Shown here one piece after another: positions 1-8,465 of a stretch of DNA of 34,743 bases. Under the pieces are notes generated by a model, which saw only the letters and a program-made list of their open reading frames with translations, ran no database searches and had not been told where the DNA came from. The stretch spans positions 124,652 to 159,394 of the forward strand of contig JAGVLQ010000004.1 in assembly GCA_020054235.1 (NCBI GenBank). The letters are read 5' to 3'. Origin of the DNA: Candidatus Babeliales bacterium (GTDB lineage Bacteria; Babelota; Babeliae; Babelales; JACPOV01). The number at the start of each line of letters is the position of its first letter. The stretch's first letter is position 1. Both the position numbers and the translations under genes were made by a program.

Positions 1-1006
1 ACTTAAAAAATTTATAAATTTATCATAAGGACCACCTAAATACAATTGACCAACTGAATGCAAATCAATACTCCCAACTGAAACCGTCGGTGTAATGCCA
101 GTATTTACCTTATTGCCCTCTTTATCAAATTCTTTTCCTAAACTTTCCCCCATTAATTGTCGATACCATTTACCTAGGGATTCTAATTGCACTGAAAACA
201 CAAATAAATCATTAATAGTAATTTGGTTTTTTTTAAGATGTTCATATTTTATTAGAGCATTCACGGCTGCAATATTCTTTTTCAATTCTAAACTCGTACC
301 AAGAACAACCCCGCTTTGAGCACCTTCAAGAAGTTCTTTCACATTCAGATTTAGCATACCTAATGCAAACTGCCCAACGGCTGAAAAAACTGAAAATCGC
401 CCGCCAACTTTTTCAGGAACTGCAAGTACACTGAACTTATTATCTTGTGCCAATTGGTACAAAGGAGAACCATGATCAGTAATTGCTACTACAAAATCAG
501 CAAAATTATCCGGCCGATATTTTTTGAGCAAATCCAAAAAAATTTCGAAATTCGCGATTGTTTCGGTTGTAGTACCCGATTTAGTAACAACATTGAGAAG
601 AATATCCTTATCTTGTTTCAATGCATTTTCAATCAATTCGGTTAAACTTACTATATAATGAGGATCAACCGTATCAGCAAAAAAAATATTCATCGGCATC
701 GCTACATTATAAAAACAACCAAAGCAAGCTTCTATTATCGCAACGGTCCCTAAATTTGAACCTCCAATACCACAAACAATCAAATATGCTGGCTTCAGTT
801 TCTTTTTTTTTTGTAACAAGTTCAAAAACCTCTTGTTGCAGAGAAAAGTCAGAAGGTAAATTTATAAATCCATAATTCGTAGCATAGCCATTGCCAATTT
901 GATCTTGTAGATACTCAATTTCAACAAAAATTTTTTCTGAGTAATTTTCTATAGTTTTTTCATCAACAAGACATGAATCTTTATAGGTAAAAGATAAGGG
1001 TTTCAT
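1..1006 (-). CDS. pgi: Glucose-6-phosphate isomerase, frameshifted, 3' end outside window
   Basis: Interconverts glucose-6-phosphate and fructose-6-phosphate in the cytoplasm. The ATG at 1006 has AAAGGAG upstream. The first frame runs to the A10 tract (T run 803-812 on the plus strand) and would then read out of phase to a stop near 707. Shifting by one base at the tract gives an open frame through to base 1. It holds VCGIGGSNLGT (sugar-phosphate binding), VVTKSGTTTET (the family SKT-like loop), PEKVGGRFSVFS and ESLGKWYRQLMGE. These are diagnostic of the bacterial PGI family, so the product is certain. Whether it is made is not: the extra A could be a sequencing error, a true inactivating indel, or a tract rescued by polymerase slippage. 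It lies about 100 bases downstream of glk on the same strand. Confidence 0.9.
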
Positions 1007-1107
1007 ATGTTTTCTCCTTTTTGCATATTTACTTTTTTAGCCTAATAGATAAAAGTAAAAAAATACAAAGAGATCTTCTAATTTATGCGTTACTATAATT
1101 AGAGAAA

Positions 1108-2178
1108 TCAACCAAGATTTTTTTCTTTCGTTGCCAAAAATCCCCCTGCTCCAAAAAGACTTACATTATAATCTTTTACCACACAAATTCTTATATCTTG
1201 TAATATCATAGACATTTCTCGATTATTCATAAATTCTTGCAAAAACTCTGGCTGATAAAAAAGAGATACATTTTTTGCTGCAATGCCACCAGCAATATAA
1301 AGACCCCCTAAAGAAAGTGATTCGAGTGCAAAATTTTTTGCACAACGCCCATAATAGCCAGCATATAATTTATACGTATCAGCGCATTGCTTATCTTGCT
1401 GGCAATGACCAAAAATAATTTCAGGTCCTATTCCATTCATTTTTATCATTCCTGCAATTTTTGATTTTTGATAAGAATGTTTCAACCCCAAAAAATTATA
1501 AAGATGTACGATGCCACCACCAGAAAGCACATCTTCCCATGAAATAGGATACGAATCACGGATCATATTTTTAAGATATACAAGATATTCGAACTCTTCA
1601 TTTGAATACGCAGAAAAATCTGCATGACCACCTTCTGAAGGAATAGGAATATAACCTTTCAGCGAATAATCCCACCCTAAAATATTTTTTCCTAGGCCAG
1701 TACCAGCACCAATAATGGCACGATTTGCATACTCCCGTTGTTTTCCTTTTTTAATCTCTATTAAATCCTTTTTTGCTATCCAATCAATACCATAGCCAAC
1801 AGCCTCAAAATCATTAATAAGAATGACCGTATGTAACGCGGTTACTTGTATTATTTTTTGTGCATCAATAGCAAAACTTAAATTAGTAGGTTTACAAAAA
1901 TCACGATTTGCTGAAATTACACCTGCTGATCCAATACATGCCTTATTAATTTTTATTTGATATTTCGACCAGAGATAATTGAGTAACTGATTAACCACTT
2001 GAGCAAAATCTTTTATTTCTTTACTTTTTAAATGCAATGAAAGAACCAACCTAACCTTGCCAGACGAAATATCACAAACACCAAAATTGCTATTCGTTCC
2101 ACCAATATCACCTGCAAGCACAACGTTGTTATTGTTTTTTATTGGAGAAACATATACTACTTCTTTAAAAGAAAGCAT
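1108..2178 (-). CDS. glk: Glucokinase
   Basis: ATP-dependent phosphorylation of glucose to glucose-6-phosphate, feeding the neighbouring pgi. The protein is about 356 residues and of the Glk family. The N-terminal phosphate loop LAGDIGGTN is followed by the sugar-site segment ILINDFEAVGYGI, then IGAGTGLG, PSEGGHADFSA and a C-terminal LGGLYIAGGIA that belongs to the second ATP-binding half. I chose the ATG at 2178 because AAGGAAA sits just upstream. A TTG seven codons earlier (2199) has no ribosome site and would include that Shine-Dalgarno in its codons. The gene is divergent from rseP across about 110 bases. Some residues vary from proteobacterial Glk, but the catalytic Asp in NDFEA is present. 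Confidence 0.95.
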   Translation of the reverse strand: MLSFKEVVYVSPIKNNNNVVLAGDIGGTNSNFGVCDISSGKVRLVLSLHLKSKEIKDFAQVVNQLLNYLWSKYQIKINKACIGSAGVISANRDFCKPTNLSFAIDAQKIIQVTALHTVILINDFEAVGYGIDWIAKKDLIEIKKGKQREYANRAIIGAGTGLGKNILGWDYSLKGYIPIPSEGGHADFSAYSNEEFEYLVYLKNMIRDSYPISWEDVLSGGGIVHLYNFLGLKHSYQKSKIAGMIKMNGIGPEIIFGHCQQDKQCADTYKLYAGYYGRCAKNFALESLSLGGLYIAGGIAAKNVSLFYQPEFLQEFMNNREMSMILQDIRICVVKDYNVSLFGAGGFLATKEKNLG

Positions 2179-2287
2179 ATCTATTTTCCTTTTTTTCAAA
2201 CTAGTAGCATTAAATTACACAAAGGATAATTGCAATGTAAATGATATTTTAGGTATGGTTATAAAAAATTGTATCAAGGAAATTATC

Positions 2288-3286
2288 ATGCAAAAATTAT
2301 TAAAAATAGCATTCTATCTTCTTATTCTTAGTTTTGTTATTTGTTTTCATGAAATGGGTCATTTTGTTGCTTGCAAAATTTTTTCTATGCGCACGCCGGT
2401 ATTTTCTATCGGCTTTGGCACACCAATTGTACAAAAAAAAATTGGCCAAACAACATTCCAGATTGCACTATTGCCCTTAGGCGGCTATGTAAGCATAAAT
2501 GCTACTGATCTTGCAAAAGCTGCTTATTGGCAAAAAATGATCATAACTCTTGCTGGTATTTTTAATAATTTTTTACTTGCATATTTTTTGCTTATTTTAA
2601 TATTTTTTTTCAACAGAACTCGATTTAAACCTATTATTCGTCGCTTAAAAAAAGGAAGTCCTGCAGCGCAAGCACAATTACAACCTGGTGATCGCATAGT
2701 ACGTATCAATACAATTCTTATTGATTCAAATACAGAACTTCTTTTGCAAACTATTCAAGCGCATCCTGAAGAAGAGATAACCTTAACTATCGATCGCAAC
2801 GGCACTATAATTGATGTCCCACTTAAACTTTCAATGTTGGGAATTCCTGGTGGATCAATCGGTTATGCAGGGATTGTCCTAGAAAAAGACCTGACTCAAA
2901 AAATATCACTATATACCATTGCCAAGCAAGCCTTGAGTACCTTACTTGGATTAATGCAAAAAACATTTTTTTTGATTACTGGTATTTTCAAACCCAAAAG
3001 AAATAGCACTAATCCCATGAATTTAGCATTTCTTGCTCAAAAAAATCTCCAAAAAAAGATTTCTCTTGTACTGTTTTTTATAGCTTTAATCAGTATCGAA
3101 CTGGGAGTCTTTAATGTACTACCAATCCCTATGCTTGATGGAGGGCAAGCCGTTTTTTATACATTAGAAGCTCTTACAGGAGGCATTTCAGAAACCATCA
3201 TCAACCTCATCTATGTCGTATTGCTGATTATTTTTGTTCTTTACTTGAATCGTCGTCAGCAGCATAAAAATGAATTTTCATCATAA
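2288..3286 (+). CDS. rseP: Site-2 intramembrane metalloprotease (RseP/RIP family)
   Basis: A membrane zinc protease that cuts substrates within the bilayer; in other bacteria it releases envelope-stress sigma factors or clears signal-peptide remnants. The HExxH zinc site is FHEMGH (about residues 20-25) inside the first membrane segment. A GxxxN/membrane segment follows, then a single PDZ domain (GSPAAQAQLQPGDRIVRIN), and the C-terminal membrane motif NVLPIPMLDGG that supplies the third ligand Asp. At 332 residues it is shorter than E. coli RseP (about 450), which has two PDZ domains. It matches the shorter single-PDZ class. The start at 2288 follows AAGGAA. The longer open frame back to 2057 runs antisense through glk and is not real. 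No anti-sigma factor is visible nearby, so its substrate is unknown. Confidence 0.95.
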   Translation: MQKLLKIAFYLLILSFVICFHEMGHFVACKIFSMRTPVFSIGFGTPIVQKKIGQTTFQIALLPLGGYVSINATDLAKAAYWQKMIITLAGIFNNFLLAYFLLILIFFFNRTRFKPIIRRLKKGSPAAQAQLQPGDRIVRINTILIDSNTELLLQTIQAHPEEEITLTIDRNGTIIDVPLKLSMLGIPGGSIGYAGIVLEKDLTQKISLYTIAKQALSTLLGLMQKTFFLITGIFKPKRNSTNPMNLAFLAQKNLQKKISLVLFFIALISIELGVFNVLPIPMLDGGQAVFYTLEALTGGISETIINLIYVVLLIIFVLYLNRRQQHKNEFSS

Positions 3287-3291
3287 AAAAA

Positions 3292-3330
3292 TCAACCCAT
3301 CAGTTTGTTGCTTTTTGTTTTTTTTTACGC
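3292..3330 (+). terminator. Weak A/T-rich terminator after rseP
   Basis: An A-rich arm and CAAC pair with GTTG and a T-rich arm across about ten bases, and are followed by a long T tract. The GC part of the stem is only four pairs, so the call is tentative. It sits directly after the rseP stop. Confidence 0.35.
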
Positions 3331-3382
3331 TAGATTAAAAAATAAGTTCAATCTTTTTATTTATTATAAGGAGTTACCAATC

Positions 3383-3430
3383 ATGGTAATCATGATAATC
3401 ACACAACGCATTGCCGCCAGAGCTGCCTAG
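3383..3430 (+). CDS. Putative 15-codon leader ORF upstream of the ABC exporter
   Basis: ATG at 3383 with a strong AAGGAG at 3368-3373 (nine-base spacing) encodes MVIMIITQRIAARAA and stops at 3430. It lies in the roughly 390-base gap before the ABC exporter. Its start region contains the inverted repeat ATCATG-GTAAT-CATGAT (3380-3396). The heptamer AAGGAGT covering its ribosome site is exactly complementary to ACTCCTT at 3452-3458, just after its stop. This looks like a translated leader able to fold against its own ribosome site. No homolog is recognised, and such a short ORF could arise by chance; only the good ribosome site and the complementarity argue for it. Confidence 0.35.
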   Translation: MVIMIITQRIAARAA

Positions 3431-3458
3431 AGCTTTGTTAAAGATTATCGGACTCCTT

Positions 3459-3660
3459 TTGTTTTCTGATTTTAATTCTTACAAATCTCTTGCCAGCATA
3501 AATGTCCAAAGCATGGCAGAATACTTTTTTTAGATCTTTAGTTCAATTAAAAAACAAATCTGCTCCTTTATTCATCACAATACCTCACTGTTTTTAAATA
3601 TTCCATGCCATGTTTGTACGTAGAAAAGAGTTCGTATATAAAAATATGTTTTTACTATTT
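3459..3660. other. Intergenic stretch before the ABC exporter, no gene seen
   Basis: No ORF with a convincing ribosome site on either strand. It contains a small TGCCA/TGGCA inverted repeat near 3492-3523 and AT-rich sequence. The exporter's own ribosome site (AAGGATAT, 3661) follows. It could be the untranslated leader of the exporter mRNA. Confidence 0.4.
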
Positions 3661-3673
3661 AAGGATATCAAAT

Positions 3674-4405
3674 ATGTCTTTACTCAAAATTGAATCTATA
3701 AAAAAACGCTATGGTTCCTTTGAAGCACTCAAAGGAATCTCTCTAGATTTAAACACCGGAGAAGTAATAAGTCTTTTAGGCGTCAATGGTGCTGGAAAAA
3801 CAACCCTTTCTTCTATCATTGCAACGTTGCATCCGCCAACAAGTGGTGACATTCTATTCAAAGGAACTTCAATTTTTAATGATATTCCCAGCTATCGCTA
3901 CCAAATAGGCTATTGCCCTCAAAAGCCAAATTTAAATCCCTTATTAACAATGCGCGACAATCTCTGGTTTGCCGGCAAGTATTACGGTATGTCAGATGAT
4001 GCGGTTGAACAACGCATGAAAGAGCTCAATGAACGCTTGGGAATCGACAGATTTTTAGCTGCTTACGCACATGAACTTTCCGGTGGATGGAAACAGCGCT
4101 ACATGATTGCACGCACCTTAATGCATTCACCAAAGATTGTGATCCTTGATGAGCCGACTGTTGGGCTTGATCCTGATATTCGCCAACAACTGTGGTACTA
4201 CATTCGGCATTTGCGTGATCAAGGAATCTGCGTTCTCATCACAACACACTATCTTGATGAAGCCGAAAAACTTTCTGACCGGGTTGTGGTTTTACATCAA
4301 GGAGTCATCAAGTTAATTGATACACCACAAAATCTGATGCAATCATTCCAAAAAGGAAAATTGGAAGATGTGTTTTTAGAACTGACCAAAGAACAAAAGG
4401 AATAA
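3674..4405 (+). CDS. ABC transporter ATP-binding protein (ABC-2 exporter type)
   Basis: The ATPase subunit of a two-gene exporter, 243 residues. Visible motifs in order: Walker A GVNGAGKTT (36-44), Q-loop YCPQKPNL (80-87), signature ELSGGWKQR (134-142), Walker B IVILDEPTVGLD (155-166) and the switch His in TTHY. The signature has Trp where LSGGQ has Gln, a variant also found in other DrrA/CcmA-like exporters. The ATG at 3674 follows AAGGATAT; an open frame 23 codons longer has no ribosome site. The permease starts two bases after its stop, so the pair is one operon. The substrate (drug, lipid or polysaccharide) cannot be told from the sequence. Confidence 0.93.
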   Translation: MSLLKIESIKKRYGSFEALKGISLDLNTGEVISLLGVNGAGKTTLSSIIATLHPPTSGDILFKGTSIFNDIPSYRYQIGYCPQKPNLNPLLTMRDNLWFAGKYYGMSDDAVEQRMKELNERLGIDRFLAAYAHELSGGWKQRYMIARTLMHSPKIVILDEPTVGLDPDIRQQLWYYIRHLRDQGICVLITTHYLDEAEKLSDRVVVLHQGVIKLIDTPQNLMQSFQKGKLEDVFLELTKEQKE

Positions 4406-4407
4406 TT

Positions 4408-5184
4408 ATGTATGCATATTTAAATACCTTATGGTATCTCTTATTAACCGATTATAAAATATTCAAGCGTACTATTCATGACAAAATCATTGACCTTGCC
4501 ATCTGGGTCCTAACGATGGTTTGGGTAACCGTATACTTGATGCCATCATTCGGCCTAGAAACTTCTTATGGTGCTTTTATGATGGCAAGTCTTTTTGCAA
4601 GTGCTGGCTTGTTTGAACAATTCAGCTCAGCAACAAACTTAGTTAGTGATTTTGAAGGGAATCAAATCACTTCGTATTATCTTACCTTGCCAATACCATC
4701 CTGGCTGGTATTTGTAAAAAATATGATATTTTTCATGTTTAATACTGGTGTTATTAGCTTATGCGTTTTACCTATCAGCAAATTGATTGCCTGGAAACAT
4801 TTAAATCTAGCACTCATCAGCCCAATAAAGCTGTTGGCTATATTTATTGTTTTCAATATGTTTTACGCAGCTTTTACCGTATGGCTTACCAGCATGGTAA
4901 AAAGCATGGAACGGTTAGGCAGCATCTGGATGCGCTTTGTATATCCATTGTGGTTTATGGGCGGCTTTCAATATTCATTAGAAGTACTTTATGGCTATTG
5001 GCCACTATTAGCCTATATCACTCTTTTAAATCCAATGATTTATATCATGGAAGCAACACGCATTGCTGTCCTCAATCATGAAAGTATGTTGAATTTCTGG
5101 TTTTGTATCTTCATGATTTTGTTTTTTAGTGTTTTGATTGGCACACAAAGTATTCTACGTTTGAAAAAACGATTAGATTTCTAG
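4408..5184 (+). CDS. ABC-2 type transporter permease
   Basis: Membrane subunit paired with the ATPase just upstream, 258 residues. It shows about six hydrophobic segments in the ABC-2 arrangement: a cytoplasmic N-terminus, paired helices, and the conserved NPMIYIMEATR segment near the C-terminus where ABC-2 permeases carry NP(M/L)xxxxxxxR. The SSATNLVSDFEGNQI segment corresponds to the loop after the second helix that contacts the ATPase. Coupled translation with the ATPase is expected from the two-base spacing. A strong terminator follows at 5190, so the operon ends here. The specific substrate is unknown. Confidence 0.9.
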   Translation: MYAYLNTLWYLLLTDYKIFKRTIHDKIIDLAIWVLTMVWVTVYLMPSFGLETSYGAFMMASLFASAGLFEQFSSATNLVSDFEGNQITSYYLTLPIPSWLVFVKNMIFFMFNTGVISLCVLPISKLIAWKHLNLALISPIKLLAIFIVFNMFYAAFTVWLTSMVKSMERLGSIWMRFVYPLWFMGGFQYSLEVLYGYWPLLAYITLLNPMIYIMEATRIAVLNHESMLNFWFCIFMILFFSVLIGTQSILRLKKRLDF

Positions 5185-5189
5185 TAATT

Positions 5190-5219
5190 AAGGGCAACAT
5201 GGTTATTCCGGTTGCCCTT
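5190..5219 (+). terminator. Rho-independent terminator of the ABC exporter operon
   Basis: Nine-pair stem AAGGGCAAC / GTTGCCCTT with a 12-base loop, followed by TTTATTTTTTAG, six bases after the permease stop. Confidence 0.9.
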
Positions 5220-5298
5220 TTATTTTTTAGTTGATAAGATTCCAGAAAAAAACTAAATTTTAAAAATCAAACAATTTAATTTAAAAAAAAAGGAAATT

Positions 5299-5700
5299 AT
5301 GAAAAAATTACTCTTTACTCTTGTTATGTCTCAATCATTTTTTATACAAGCAACCCTTATCAATCTACAAGAACTTTTTCCAACTACTACCTCAAGCAAT
5401 CTCGCAAATACATTAAAAAACTATCTTCAAACAAACAACAAACTTATAGTTTTAAAATTTTTTGCTCATTGGTGTAGCCCTTGTCGTTCAATGCATCAGA
5501 TAATAGAAAAAATAGAAGAACATTTTCAAAACAAAATAACAATTATAAACATTGATATTGAAAAATATAGAGCAGTTTCTAACGAATATAATTTTAGCAA
5601 AATTCCTACATTAATCTTTTATAAAAATGGAAAAGAACAACAAAGAATCAATAGTACAACCAAAGATACAATTATTAAAATTATTAATGCCCTACTTTAA
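5299..5700 (+). CDS. Secreted thioredoxin-fold protein
   Basis: 133 residues. An N-terminal signal peptide (KKLLFTLVMSQSFFIQA) leads to a single thioredoxin domain with the active site WCSPC (58-62) and the cis-proline IPT (102-104). Thioredoxin-fold proteins outside the cytoplasm usually reduce or isomerise disulfides of exported proteins or feed cytochrome maturation. Ser-Pro between the cysteines does not by itself settle oxidant versus reductant. The start follows AAAAGGAAATT. It is monocistronic after the ABC terminator. Its last nine bases overlap the tail of the convergent gene at 5692. A second exported thioredoxin protein lies at 11513, so both may serve the same extracytoplasmic redox need. 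Confidence 0.9.
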   Translation: MKKLLFTLVMSQSFFIQATLINLQELFPTTTSSNLANTLKNYLQTNNKLIVLKFFAHWCSPCRSMHQIIEKIEEHFQNKITIINIDIEKYRAVSNEYNFSKIPTLIFYKNGKEQQRINSTTKDTIIKIINALL

Positions 5701-6342
5701 AATATCTTTCAAAGATAATCGTTTTGGTAAATTTGCTGGTGGTTTTTGGTTAAACGATTTTTTAAATTTTGAACCAAACGAGTCTGTATGATTTTCTTGC
5801 GTTAACAATCGGCGATTGACAGGTTCTACATGTTTTACAGGTTTTATTTGCTCTTCTATCAATTTAGAATGTTTTGTAATAATTTGATTATATATTTTCC
5901 AAAAACCAGCAATCTCTGTAATAGGTACAATGTTTTCGCGTGATGAAAATCTTCCTCTTGCCGACTCAAGAGAGATTAGTTCAAATTTAATGTCAGTTAT
6001 CTTATTTACTATTTTTATTTTCCCTTTTTTATTTTTCTCTGCGTATAAACCTAGCGCATTAGAATATTTCTCTGCTGCAAGAGCATAACTCTTAGCAACT
6101 TCTTGGCAAATAGATGTTACAGATTCTTTCGGCTCGAAATTGGCTTTTTCATAATTTTCAAGTGTTAATTTTCCATTTTCCACTAATTCTTTTGCTTCTT
6201 TTTTTAATCCTCTTCGCTTTTCTCGTCTTTCTTGAGGTAAAAACTGTTGAATTTCTTGGTTATTGACTTCAGCGGCATAGATAAAAAAAGATTGAAAAAA
6301 AATACCAAAATAAATTATATACATTTTTATTTTATTCACCAT
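5692..6342 (-). CDS. Secreted hypothetical protein, 216 aa
   Basis: No recognised family. The N-terminus is a signal peptide (MYIIYFGIFFQSFFIYAA, with likely cleavage after YAA). The mature part is highly charged: a Lys/Arg/Glu-rich helix-forming stretch (about 35-65), a middle region with SYALAAEKYSNALGLYAEKNKK that looks like one or two TPR-like helices, and a basic tail (KFKKSFNQKPPANLPKRLSLKD). AGGGGAA lies so close to the ATG at 6342 that the GTG one codon on (6339) has the better spacing; the difference is one residue. It starts 20 bases after the gene at 6363, so the two form an operon. The 3' end overlaps the thioredoxin gene by nine bases. Confidence 0.75.
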   Translation of the reverse strand: MVNKIKMYIIYFGIFFQSFFIYAAEVNNQEIQQFLPQERREKRRGLKKEAKELVENGKLTLENYEKANFEPKESVTSICQEVAKSYALAAEKYSNALGLYAEKNKKGKIKIVNKITDIKFELISLESARGRFSSRENIVPITEIAGFWKIYNQIITKHSKLIEEQIKPVKHVEPVNRRLLTQENHTDSFGSKFKKSFNQKPPANLPKRLSLKDILK

Positions 6343-6362
6343 TTCCCCTAGAAATTTATCTA

Positions 6363-7202
6363 TTATCCTTTGTAATTATCCGACCATTCACAACAACTTT
6401 CCCTTCCTTCCTCATCCTTTAAAAAAATACGTACTCTACGCTCATTAATCTTTTCAACAATATCATCAAAGGATAGCGACTCCTTTTTACTCATAATGTT
6501 AAGCGTTTTTAAATATTCAAGTGAATGATCAATAGATTCTAGAGTTTTTTTATCGATAGACAAAGCATTTTTAAAATATTGGAATGCTAATGTATACATA
6601 TCTAATTCATAAATTAAGTCTGTTTGCGCTTGAGCCTTTTTTAAAAACTCTTTTCCCTTCTGGCAATAAAAAAGATCATGCGCCCTCATAGTTCCTCTTT
6701 CATCAAATTTAGCAAAAAACCAAATATCAATCCTTGTAGACAACTTAATAGCATCCGATACCGAAGAATCATGAGCTTCTTTCAGCCGCCGTTTACGGTC
6801 AATGTACTCTTTCAAAGCGCCTTGTCTTAATTCCAAAACCCATTTCTGCCAAATATCTCTGGGCCAATATATATATTGCCCAGATAAATCTAGCACAAGT
6901 AATAATTTCTCAGGATTTTCTTTCTTCTTAAGAGGTACCGCATATAAATAAATATCATCCTCTAATTGTAAAAATTCTTGTTGCAATATATTGCCGATAT
7001 TTTTTTCACTAAAAGCTTTACGGGTAAAACGTCTAGAATTATTCGGAAAAGTTAAATCAAGATCCGTAAGGCTTGAAGATTTTCCTTCCTTAGTGGCTTT
7101 CTCCAACGTCAGGGGCTTAGATTTAGAGAATTTTCGCTCCATAGCGCTTATAAATGTCTGACAAAAAACCAGCGACAAAAAGAAAATTTTATATAAAAGC
7201 AT
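6363..7202 (-). CDS. Secreted hypothetical protein, 279 aa
   Basis: No recognised family. Signal peptide LLYKIFFLSLVFCQTFISA is followed by MERKFSKSK, giving the Ala-Met-Glu junction seen in several secreted proteins of this window. The mature region is mixed alpha/beta in appearance: a basic Ser/Thr-rich stretch first, then a segment with IYLYAVPLKKK and LLLVLDLSGQYIYWPRD. After that comes a helical part with GKEFLKKAQAQTDLIYELDMYTLAFQYFKNALSIDKK, which resembles a TPR pair by eye. ATG at 7202 has AGGAGCG upstream. It is the first gene of a two-gene unit with the hypothetical at 5692. Function unknown. Confidence 0.78.
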   Translation of the reverse strand: MLLYKIFFLSLVFCQTFISAMERKFSKSKPLTLEKATKEGKSSSLTDLDLTFPNNSRRFTRKAFSEKNIGNILQQEFLQLEDDIYLYAVPLKKKENPEKLLLVLDLSGQYIYWPRDIWQKWVLELRQGALKEYIDRKRRLKEAHDSSVSDAIKLSTRIDIWFFAKFDERGTMRAHDLFYCQKGKEFLKKAQAQTDLIYELDMYTLAFQYFKNALSIDKKTLESIDHSLEYLKTLNIMSKKESLSFDDIVEKINERRVRIFLKDEEGRESCCEWSDNYKG

Positions 7203-7279
7203 ATCGCTCCTGCTTTCAGAATGAACTCATTGTACAAGAATGATATCCTAAAAAAACATGAAAGAAAAAGGTCTGTTAC

Positions 7280-7307
7280 AAAAAAGGGGCTTTAAAGCCC
7301 CTTTTTT
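7280..7307. terminator. Bidirectional terminator downstream of nrdB
   Basis: Perfect palindrome: A6, GGGGC, TTTAAA centre, GCCCC, T6. It lies four bases beyond the nrdB stop on the minus strand and has a U run in both directions. Confidence 0.92.
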
Positions 7308-7310
7308 ATT

Positions 7311-8315
7311 TTATTCCCATTCTAAAGAACCAGCAGATTGATATTCTGTAACACGTGTTTCAAAGAAGTTCTTTTCTTTGTTAAGATCAGTCGATTGCGA
7401 CATCCATGGAAATGGATTTTCTTTATAATACACTTTTGGCAAATCAATCCGTTCTAAACGACGATCAGCAATGTACTCAACATAATCAGAAAATTGTTGC
7501 GCATTAATACCAAGCAACCCTTCAGGACATGCATCATATGCATATTTTTTTTCGAGGATAACCGCTTTTTTTATTAACTCAACAATCTCATTTTGAAAAT
7601 CCTCAGTCCATACTTCTGGATTTTCCTTAACAATTGTATTGATCAAATCACAACCAAAAGCAAGATGGATACTTTCATCACGCATAATATATTCAAATTG
7701 CTCACCGATACCAACCATTTTGTTTTGACGCTTTAATGCAAGCATCATAGCAAAACCTGCATAGAAAAAAATACCTTCCATAATCACATAGTAGCCAATT
7801 AAATCATGCACAAAACGGCGAATATTTTCTTTTCCTTGCGTAGAAAAATTAGGATCAAAAATTGATTTTGTTAAATTAATAACAAAGGCATCTTTTTGTG
7901 CAATAGAAGGAATCGTGTTATACATGTTAAAAATTTCATCCGGATCTAATCCTAAAGAATCACAGCAATAAATAAAAGTATCCGTATGAACTGCTTCCTC
8001 ATAGGCTTGACGAAGCAAATATTGACGGCACTCTGGGTTCGTTACATGGCGATAAACAGCTAAAACTAAGTTGTTTGCCGTCAAAGATTCAGCTGTTGAA
8101 AAAAATCCAAGATTCCAAATAATCAAACGCCGCTCACGCTCAGTCAAAAAATCAGGTGAACGCCATTGCTCAACATCTTGTTGCATTGAAATTTCTTCAG
8201 GAACCCAATTATTGGCAATACCATTTTTATAATGCTCACGCGCCCATAGGTAAGTCATAGGCAAAATTTTATTAGGATCAGTTTGTGAATCATTAATTAT
8301 TCTTTTTTTCTTCAT
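7311..8315 (-). CDS. nrdB: Ribonucleoside-diphosphate reductase small subunit, class Ic type
   Basis: Supplies the radical cofactor for reduction of ribonucleotides to deoxyribonucleotides by NrdA; 334 residues. The six metal ligands are readable: E76, E107, H110, E180, E214 and H217. The position four residues after H110, where class Ia has the radical Tyr (E. coli Y122), is Phe114 (EEAVHTDTF). The first ligand is Glu rather than Asp. Both features, and the spacings 31-3-4-66-34-3 between these residues, are those of the Chlamydia trachomatis R2c protein, which uses a Mn/Fe centre with no tyrosyl radical. The ATG at 8315 has AGGAA upstream. It is downstream of nrdA with two REP-like palindromes between, and is followed by a strong terminator. 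Confidence 0.95.
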   Translation of the reverse strand: MKKKRIINDSQTDPNKILPMTYLWAREHYKNGIANNWVPEEISMQQDVEQWRSPDFLTERERRLIIWNLGFFSTAESLTANNLVLAVYRHVTNPECRQYLLRQAYEEAVHTDTFIYCCDSLGLDPDEIFNMYNTIPSIAQKDAFVINLTKSIFDPNFSTQGKENIRRFVHDLIGYYVIMEGIFFYAGFAMMLALKRQNKMVGIGEQFEYIMRDESIHLAFGCDLINTIVKENPEVWTEDFQNEIVELIKKAVILEKKYAYDACPEGLLGINAQQFSDYVEYIADRRLERIDLPKVYYKENPFPWMSQSTDLNKEKNFFETRVTEYQSAGSLEWE

Positions 8316-8336
8316 ATGTTATTCCTATTTTTGCCG

Positions 8337-8378
8337 CGTTCGTATGGTTCGAGACGCTACGCTCCTCACCACGAACGG
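8337..8378 (+). repeat. REP-like palindromic unit F1 (short apical loop)
   Basis: Reads CGTTCGTATGGTTCGAGACGC, TAC, then GCTCCTCACCACGAACGG. The two halves are complementary with small bulges, as in REP elements. It is the inverted partner of the unit at 8466-8520 and closely matches the unit at 26043-26083. It sits 21 bases upstream of the nrdB start. Confidence 0.85.
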
Positions 8379-8465
8379 ATTATATAAATTTACACAATTG
8401 AATTATCAGTAAGATCAAAATTATTTTACTAATACATCTAATATCTTCACTAATTGTCTAACTTA

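Noticed and set aside
2057-2287. N-terminal extension of the site-2 protease
   Set aside because: It reads antisense through glk, has no ribosome site, and the HExxH helix normally sits near the N-terminus as it does from 2288.
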